Shown here piece after piece: positions 57,263-64,000 of a stretch of 64,000 bases of DNA. The stretch is taken from contig OW203762.1 of NCBI GenBank assembly GCA_934045905.1, positions 9,610,001-9,674,000 of the forward strand, read 5' to 3'. The notes beneath the pieces were generated by a model. That model searched no databases. It saw only the letters and a program-made list of their open reading frames with translations, and was not told the DNA's origin. Every line of letters begins with the position of its first letter. Positions within the stretch are counted from its first letter, which is position 1. The translations under genes and the position numbers were made by a program. The stretch is from Leuctra nigra. Taxonomy: Eukaryota; Arthropoda; Insecta; Plecoptera; Leuctridae.

Positions 57263-58540
57263 TAGAAATTAAAGGAGATTTGTTCAATTTTCCTGATAAT
57301 GTGTCGCTAGCACATGCGGTTTCACGCGATTTCAAAATGTCTCGCGGTATTGCCTTAGATTTCAAGAATCGCTTCGGCAACGTCGATCGTTTGCGAAAGT
57401 CGATCCAACACAAGAATTCAAGAGTAGCTTTTCTGAGAGAAAAGCAACGATTCATTTTCTATTTAGTTACGAAGGAACGTTTCTTTGAGAAACCAACCCT
57501 TCTTAGTTTAGAGGAGGCCCTTGTCAATTTGAAAATGCTATGTATTCATCATGAGGTTAAACAACTAGCCCTTCCTACAATAGGATGTGGATTAGATGGA
57601 TTTCTTTGGATCCATGTTCGACCCATCTTGATTCGAGTTTTTCAAGACACCAACATCCAAATAACCGTGTGTCATTGGCCCCTTTGTCCAGACCTTCCAG
57701 TGGTTTTGCCCACTCAAATAGATTCTAAGTTAGGGAAGAATTCAATGACTAATTCACCCCTATTTATGCAGGAAAACAAGAAAGAAGTTAGGGTATCGAA
57801 GCGGCCACTTCCGTATTCTGACGATTTCAACGTCCCTTCCTCATTAGTAGGGAGTGTTCAAATAGATGATTCTATCTCAGCAGAGAATGTGCACAATTCC
57901 CCAGCTGTGAAAAATCTCTATAGTCAGGAAAATTCAAGTCAACAAGTCAAAAGAAATGTGTCTTTTGATTTTAATTCTAATTCATGTAAGTTTATTCTAG
58001 TGGATACTCCTCTTAAGCCTTTGTCTCATTTGAAGTATTCTAATCTTGCCAGGAGTGCAAGTCCAGTTTATCTTGCCAGTAGTGCAAGTCCAGTTCATCT
58101 TGCCAGTAGTGCAAGTCCAGTTCATCTTGCCCGTAGTGCAAGTCCAGATTATCTTGCCAGTAGTGCAAGTCCAGTTCATCTTGCCAGTAGTGCAAGTCCA
58201 GATTATCTTGCCAGTAGTGCAAGTCCAGTTCATCTTGCCAGTAGTGCAAGTCCAGATTATCTTGCCAGTAGTGCAAGTCCAGATTATCTTGCCAGTAGTG
58301 CAAGTCCAGATTATCTTGCCAGTAGTGCAAGTCCAGTTCATCTTGCCCGTAGTGCAAGTCCAGATTATCTTGCCAGTAGTGCAAGTCCAGATTATCTTGC
58401 CAGTAGTGCAAGTTCAGTTCATCTTGCCCGTAGTGCAAGTCCAGATTATCTTGCCAGTAGTGCAAGTCCAGATTATCTTGCCAGTAGTGCAAGTCCAGAT
58501 TATCTTGCCAGTAGTGCAAGTCTCCTTGCCTGCTTGTCTC
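57199..58540 (+). CDS. OARD1/TARG1-like macrodomain inside gypsy pol
   Basis: An uninterrupted frame of about 447 codons between protease and RT. Residues 1-17 (SRSKLYQSHPPVDIST) still belong to the normal protease-RT linker. Residues 20-160 are a macrodomain: VEIKGDLFNFPDNVSLAHAV (strand 1 and the ADP-ribose loop), MSRGIALDFKNRFG, FYLVTKERFFEKPT, LALPTIGCGLDGFLW and ITVCHW. Order and spacing match the ADP-ribosyl-glutamate hydrolase OARD1/TARG1. Its catalytic Lys (in LITK) corresponds to K92 here and its catalytic Asp (GCGLD) to D133. Residues 161-285 are an unknown linker. A 9-residue repeat then runs to RT, which lies in another frame. No intron, so it derives from RNA or was inherited with the retroelement. 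The role (removing ADP-ribose, countering host PARP defence) is inference. Confidence 0.85.
58054..58526 (+). repeat. 27-bp tandem repeat (SASPDYLAS / SASPVHLAS), about 17.5 units
   Basis: Unit AGTGCAAGTCCAGATTATCT then TGCCAGT, in two main variants (PDY and PVH) plus CCCGT for CCAGT. In the macrodomain frame it is open. In the RT frame (58536 on) each unit contains a TAG. The last unit merges into sequence that encodes the conserved SP.LLVSK start of RT, so the array seems to have grown from that coding segment. Confidence 0.95.
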
Positions 58541-60893
58541 CAAAAGGACTCAGCCTGGAGAGCCCAAAGAGTATCGGCTAGTAGTGGACTTCAGAAAGAC
58601 TAATTTACATATCATTCAAGAATCTACACCTTGTCCAAGAATTTCAGATGTTTTAGATCTCCTTGGTGGAGCTAACTACTTCTCGGCTATAGATTTACAT
58701 GGAGCTTTCAATAACATTCCTATAGCAGTTGAAGATAGACCCATTACAGCTTTCTGTACAGCCTCAAACCTTTATCAATTTTGTCGCTCTCCGTTCGGAC
58801 TTTGTACGAGCCCCGCGAATTTTCAACGACTCATCAATTATGTGCTTCAGGACGTGCTGAACAATGACTGTGTTGGATATCTTGATGACGTTGTAGTCTT
58901 TTCTAAAACAATAGAAGAACACGTTACCAAGTTGAAACTCGTATTTGAACGTCTCGAAAAAGCCGGATTGAAGATAAAACCATCAAAGTGTTCTTTCCTC
59001 GTCAAAGAATGTGTATTTCTTGGCCATTCCATATCCAGTAAAGGAGTTGGCACAAATCCACGATTAATTGAGTCAGTGATGAACTTTCCACAACCCAAGA
59101 CTATTGGTCATGTTCGAACTTTCAATGGACTTACTTCCTATTATCGAAAGTATGTTAAGAATTATGCAGAGATTGCTCAAATTCTCACTGATTTAACGAC
59201 TAAACTTGCAAAATTTGTTTGGTCACCAAAACACTCAGAAGCATTTAATACTTTGAAAAATGCATTATGTACTGCTCCGATTCTAGCATATCCTCGGTTC
59301 GATATGCTGTTCATTTTGACTACAGATGCGAGTGGCATTGGAATAGGTGCTATTCTGTCTCAAAACATCAATGGAGAAGAGAGACCTATTGCCTATGCAA
59401 GCCGGAAATTACGACCAAATGAAAAGAATGATCAAACTACCGAGCTCGAACTGCTAGCTCTAGTATACGGTGTCAAACAATTCCATGTCTATCTCGCAGG
59501 AAAACATTTCCTTGCTCAATCGGATCATCGCGCACTTCAATATCTTTTGAAACTTCCGAGTCACAGTTCACGACTCACTAAATGGACATTGTTTTTGAGC
59601 CAGTATTCGTTTGATCTCAAATATATTCCAGGAAGTAAAATACCACATGTGGACAGCCTTTCTCGCATTCCAGTAACTGAAGATGATCTTCCACAGCAAA
59701 TGTCTAGTTCCGAAATTTGTAAATCTCTACCAGAAGTTGAAAATCCAAATTTGGAAAATATTCAGAAAATTTACAAGTCTTCAAAAATCCAGAGAAAAGG
59801 ATCACTTTCCAAAAATAGCAAGATTCAAGAAATGGAAAGTCAGCTTTTGTTGAATGAGAAAGCATGCAAAGAAGAAGAATCTTCTGTCATTAGTCTACCT
59901 CTTCAAGAGTCAATATCATTTAATGTTAAAAATAAAAATGGAATTTTCCATGAAGACACTGCTTCAGCTTGCGAAACTAAACCTTGCATTTCTGTCAATC
60001 AAAATCCACTCAAGTTAAATTTAATCAGAGAAGAATTACCCTTTAAACCAGTTATGGATAGATTTTATATCAAGAAACTTCAAAGAAATGATCCAGATCT
60101 GTCTAATATTATCAATAAACTTTTAATTGATAATTCTTGTGATCCAATTTACTCACTTGATAATGATGAGATCTTGTATAAGGTCAGGATCCCTCCGGAA
60201 CGACACGATCTACTCGTAGTCCCTAAGGCAATGCAAAATCACATTATGACAACATTTCACTCATTACCTGGTTTCGCAGCTCATTCAGGAATCCATCGGA
60301 CTCAACAACTGTTAAAATCTCGCGTTTATTGGAAGGGAATGCATAACGACATTGAAGAATTCATCAAACATTGCATCAGTTGCCAATCGTCCAAACGCCC
60401 AGTTACAAGTGAGCGACCTCCGTTACAACGATTTTCCGAACTCTCCGGTCCAGGTATTCGATATAGTGTCGATATTTTAGGACCCCTTAAAACTACTAAG
60501 AAGCAAAATCGCTACATCTTAAGTATGGTGGATCATTTTTCTAAATGGGTTATTCTCGTTGCACTACCTAATCAGTCTGCTCAAGCAGTAGCTGCTGCAA
60601 TAATCGACCGTCTAATTGCCGAACATTCTACGCCTCTAGAACTCGTTACCGATAGAGGTGGGTACTTTACTTCAAATTTATTCAATGAGGTGTGTAAGAT
60701 CTTATCTATTCGACATATTTGTACTTCAAGCTACCATGCATCGAGTAATATGATTGAACGTTACCATCGTACCATCCGGACCATGTTAAGTCACTACACA
60801 CACGAGAAAGATTGGGATTTGTTATTGGGAATGATTCAGTTTGCTCTACGTACCAACATTTCAAAGTCCAGTGGTGAAAGTCCATTCTTTTAA
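58536..60893 (+). pseudogene. Gypsy RT, RNase H and integrase
   Basis: A long intact frame. In residues counted from 58584: RT motif A FSAIDLHGAF (D37), the SPFGLCTSPANFQR motif, catalytic YLDD (99-102), VFLGHSIS. RNase H: TTDASGIGIGAIL (D248), TELELLALVY (E287/E289), SDHRALQYLL (D314) and HVDSLSRI. A long variable spacer (about 365-480) follows. Integrase: zinc-binding H567, H571, C597, C600; catalytic D630 (SVDILGP), D690 (TDRGGYF) and E725 (MIERYH). It begins VSKRTQPGEPKEYRLVVDF from 58536. Upstream RT residues are missing, replaced by the macrodomain-repeat segment, and the frame is closed by TAGs there. It stops at 60893, while integrase homology goes on in other frames. Confidence 0.92.
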
Positions 60894-61142
60894 ACCATGG
60901 TCGAGATCCTCAGCTCCCGTATGAATCCGTTCTCGCACCGAACAAGTCAGCAACCGAAGAACCTGTGAACGAGTTTTCACAACGATTAGTCACCAGGTTA
61001 CAAGTAGCATTCACGTTGGCTAGAGAAACATTAAAGAAGAACGTCGAAATACCTACGTGAAGAATATTACAATAGGAAGTCTAAAGATGTAAAATACGTT
61101 CCAGGAGATCTCGTTTTCGTTCACACTCCGGTATACGATAAA

Positions 61143-61958
61143 ATGAGTGGACGAAAATTCAGCAAGTATTTTAGTAAAGGACCTAGTCGTATTCTATCCG
61201 CAAAATCTAAAGTTAACTTCGAAATTAAAGATCTGCAAACAGGGAAGATTCAAACTGTTCACTGTGCACGTTTAAAACCATTTAAATCATTCAAACCAGA
61301 AGAATATGATGACAATTTGCATCTCATAAATGATGGTTCCAGCACAGAGGGTGATGATGACATAACCTCCCCTGACAACATATTACATCCACTTGTCTCG
61401 GAATTCCAACAGGATGCTTACGATCCCGACGACGATATCATTTATTTTTCAAGAAATGTAAATAACAATAATCAAGACAAACCTGAGATAAATAACACCA
61501 ATGTCACATGTCATCAGCAGAATGTAAACAATAGCAGCCATCTTGGTTCAGCAACAGCGTTGCCAAATGAAGCGCCATCACCACCTGGTTCACCTGTAAG
61601 AGAAGAATCAATCATTAACTCAACCGCTGCGGATGGAAGTTCACAAATCAATAGTTCAATCAATCACAGTATAAGTCAAGACAGCCCAATTACCTTATCT
61701 GCGAATCTAGCTTCATCGACTCCTTTACCGACCGAACCAGGAACGTCTTCTTTTTCTCTTGAAACGACACGAAATCCCGACTTTTCTTCTGGTCTCTCGA
61801 TCTCTTTCGACTCAATGTCCTCAGACGAGCTTGCAGAGCCTCCCCTTCAACCGTTAGATCGTCAACCTCACCAAAATTATAATTTACGAAATCTCCGTGT
61901 CCATAACTATGCTTATTATCCACCTTCGGATAAGCGTTATACCGATAAGCCAGAATAA
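61143..61958 (+). pseudogene. Gypsy integrase C-terminal domain and acidic tail
   Basis: A separate frame after a broken stretch (60894-61142, still recognisable as integrase). Residues 1-50 (GRKFSKYFSKGPSRILS, FEIKDLQTGKIQTVHCARLK) resemble the GPY/F-type module at the end of gypsy integrases, thought to bind DNA or chromatin. The remaining 210 residues are Asp/Ser/Asn-rich and end QNYNLRNLRVHNYAYYPPSD. Such tails are common in mag/mdg3-type pol. At least one frameshift separates it from the main pol frame. Confidence 0.8.
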
Positions 61959-64000
61959 ATTTTCTTATTTTTTTTATTTTATGTTTATTTCGTCTACGGT
62001 TATAAAACATTTCGTACTTTCTATGCAAGAATATGTTTTGTCAAATATTCTCTATATTCACTTCTCTACTTCCATGATTTAACAATTTACATTGTTCCTT
62101 CCTTTCTCTATTTTTTTCCAATTCTACCTATAACCCAATGGCTACCATTACAATCTTCCAATGTGCATAATCATCAATCCAGCTGGTCAACGAGAAATCA
62201 TCAATTCAACCATGTACATTGTTTTAGAGTGTCTCCAACTCAACTACAAATTCAAGTATTTGGACATGGCATCCACCCGATGTCTGAAGTGAAAGTACAT
62301 GATTCAAAGTACTCCTGTGACGAAACGACCAGCCAAGAATATTTTGGTAATTACCATAAACATTTCAATAAACATTTGTGTTCTCCTCAAAATCAATTAT
62401 TTTTCGTTACAAATCGTGAGGATTTCCTATGCATGTTCAAGACTAAGTGTTTAATTGTGGGCTATTTCTGCCTTTTTGCATATTGAATATTTGCATATTT
62501 TTCACATTGTATTTTTGATTGTATTCCTTTTCATTGCTATTATCAGCTATTATTTTGTATCTCATGTTAGTAGCATATATATTACGTATTCATGATGCTT
62601 TAATAATTCATCACAACTCTGATGCTCTTTGTTTTGTTCATTTGATTAATTTTATTGCCATTTCATTTCACTGTGTCGTTATACGGAGGCTGATGCTCCT
62701 ATCTAATACCTATGTTGTGTTCTCAACACATTCTTATTTTCTTATGTTCTTGCTTAGGTACTCTAAGGTACTCTAAGTACTAGGTACTCTAAGGTACTTG
62801 ATAATGTATTATTGGAAGTTAGGTTTATGGATTCATATTGATCTACTCTCATCTAGTTCATTCATTATTTATATGGAATTATTCTGCAATATTCTTTAAT
62901 TATTCAATCAATAATTTATTTAGTAATCAATTAATTTTATTGTTTTTTTTGTACACATGTTTTACATTATTTGCTTTCTTTCATGTTTGTAATAATTGTA
63001 GTATTACGCAACTAATGTCTCACACGGCATTGTCTTAGCCGAGGCGATTTATTCATTTATTTATATTTATTCTACATGTAATCATTTTTATTATTATTTT
63101 TCTTAGGTATAAATATTACTATTATTAGTTTTATTATTTATTGTACATATAACTGTCATTGTAAACATTGTGACTTGTAAATATTTCTGACTTTGTCATA
63201 ACTTGTACATACATTCTTGACGATACCCATACATGTATTATGTACTTGTCCACGGGATGATAATAAAATACAATACAATACAATATCTTTTTTTCTCCTA
63301 ATCAATTATTTAGTTTTTCTATATTCAATGGTTGTATAGACGTACGCCTCACAATATCATGGTATAATTTTTTGTATCAATTCCCTTTTGTTCGAGAAAT
63401 AAGGAAGACGACGATTTCCATGAAGATTTCTGTCGGCAACTATTAGTTGATTGCGTTGCAAAAGATTGTGCTATGCAAAACGTCAAGAATACATTCTCAA
63501 TCCAGATATTTCAAGATAATTTTATTCCTGTTTCAACATTCTGGAGTATTATGATGTTTTACCAACGTTGTAATGAATATTCTCACATGAATTATTATCA
63601 TGTTTCATTCTTCGGAGTTCTAATTCATCTACAAAAACTCTAGATGGTACGTTATTTACGAATCGCATTCTACAAGTTGCTTTACGTCATCATCAAGCAA
63701 GAAAATATTAACATTTCGGGAAAACAATAAGACAGACTTGTTTGCTTTCCTATGCATATCTACTTGAAGATTGCACTTGCGCAAATGAGGACATCGCAAG
63801 TACACAAAGCACGAAACGGAATTCATTCGTCAAGAAGAATGAATAATTTTGACTCCAAGTTAAAAACGCTCGCAAGTTCCGAAAATTGTGGTTTAAATAA
63901 TGTGCCGCGTCAACACTGTACACTGTTGTCAGATCCTTGCGCATGCGCCCTTGATCACCTTCGTAAGTTCGTCGCCGTCAAGAAAATATTCAAGATGTCA
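61959..64000. other. Sequence downstream of gypsy pol, nothing recognised
   Basis: AT-rich. A GATAATAAAATACAATACAA tail-like stretch lies at 63257, with AATAAA at about 63261. No polypurine tract and no sequence matching the 35 bp left of the primer site (AACTACCCCTCATAAAGGCC) was found, so the 3' LTR end is not in the window. Some of this could be 3' UTR or the start of the LTR. Confidence 0.4.

Larger units (their letters stand above)
51437..61958 (+). mobile_element. Ty3/gypsy-type LTR retrotransposon, decayed, with macrodomain
   Basis: Order: primer-binding site, gag (zinc knuckles), [fold-back insertion], aspartic protease, macrodomain, repeat, RT, RNase H, integrase, C-terminal tail. 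RT before integrase in pol places it in Ty3/gypsy. The tRNA-Leu primer site is used by mdg3/mag-type lineages, so I lean to that group. It is inactive: a gag frameshift, a stop next to the protease active site, frame breaks at RT and at the integrase end, and a 3.3-kb insertion. Only about 35 bp of the presumed 5' LTR are visible next to the primer site. No 3' LTR was recognised before the window ends. Confidence 0.88.

Noticed and set aside
57997..58603. Antisense and alternative-frame ORFs across the 27-bp repeat
   Set aside because: 27 is a multiple of three, so any frame without a stop in one unit stays open. Only the frame continuous with the macrodomain has independent support.
61897..63038. 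Short AT-rich ORFs after gypsy pol as env
   Set aside because: No signal peptide, furin site or fusion-peptide pattern; they look like chance frames in AT-rich DNA.
63257..63300. AATAAA with an ACAAT repeat as the end of the gypsy 3' LTR
   Set aside because: No TG...CA boundaries, no polypurine tract upstream, and no match to the sequence adjoining the primer site.

Overview
This is an AT-rich, intron-containing animal nuclear genome segment, most likely from an insect. Hemiptera is my guess and is not proven. The evidence is: exons of two eukaryotic ABC transporters with GT/AG introns and consistent phases, non-LTR retrotransposons, a Ty3/gypsy element with a tRNA-Leu-type primer site, many short DNA-transposon derivatives, a 200-N scaffold gap, and no bacterial gene organisation. 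No rRNA, tRNA or CRISPR locus was recognised.

Host genes. The last three exons of an ABCA-type transporter lie at 1360-2908 (+). Five exons of the first half of an ABCB/P-glycoprotein-type full transporter lie at 24175-36344 (+); its nucleotide-binding domains are not in the window. A weakly supported, unidentified transcription unit may lie at about 39905-45799 (+). In both ABC genes a splice site has been caught up in a tandem repeat: three in-frame copies of a 3' splice site in ABCA, and twelve copies of a 5' splice-site motif in ABCB.

Mobile DNA fills the rest. Two families recur. 'Family D' runs from ACTAGGAAAACGCTCAGTG to a GCTCGCTWCGCTCGCTCAA end; its opposite-strand terminus reads CCTAG|T, as in Helitrons. 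The 'composite family' starts A|TCTAGTGGAGCGGTCGCTCC, has a microsatellite and a 268-bp tandem body carrying ETS-plus-CRE-like motifs, and ends in a ~400-bp palindrome. These nest in each other, in LINEs, and in a 3.5-kb TIR element flanked by AATT. Three LINE loci (3355-4345, 9593-12180, 28770-31906) are disrupted; the last two have visible target-site duplications. Several MITE-like elements have clear target duplications.

From about 51437 to at least 61958 lies a decayed Ty3/gypsy element: primer-binding site, gag with two zinc knuckles, protease, RT, RNase H and integrase. It has two notable features. (1) A 3314-bp fold-back element with a 9-bp target duplication (GTAATTTTG) interrupts it between gag and protease. 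(2) The protease-RT linker is occupied by an intronless, uninterrupted macrodomain resembling OARD1/TARG1, with the expected catalytic Lys and Asp retained, followed by a 27-bp tandem repeat that runs into the start of RT. The macrodomain-in-gypsy arrangement is the best candidate here for something undescribed.

What I cannot see: the 3' LTR of the gypsy element, the missing halves of both ABC genes, and whether any of these structures is fixed or expressed.
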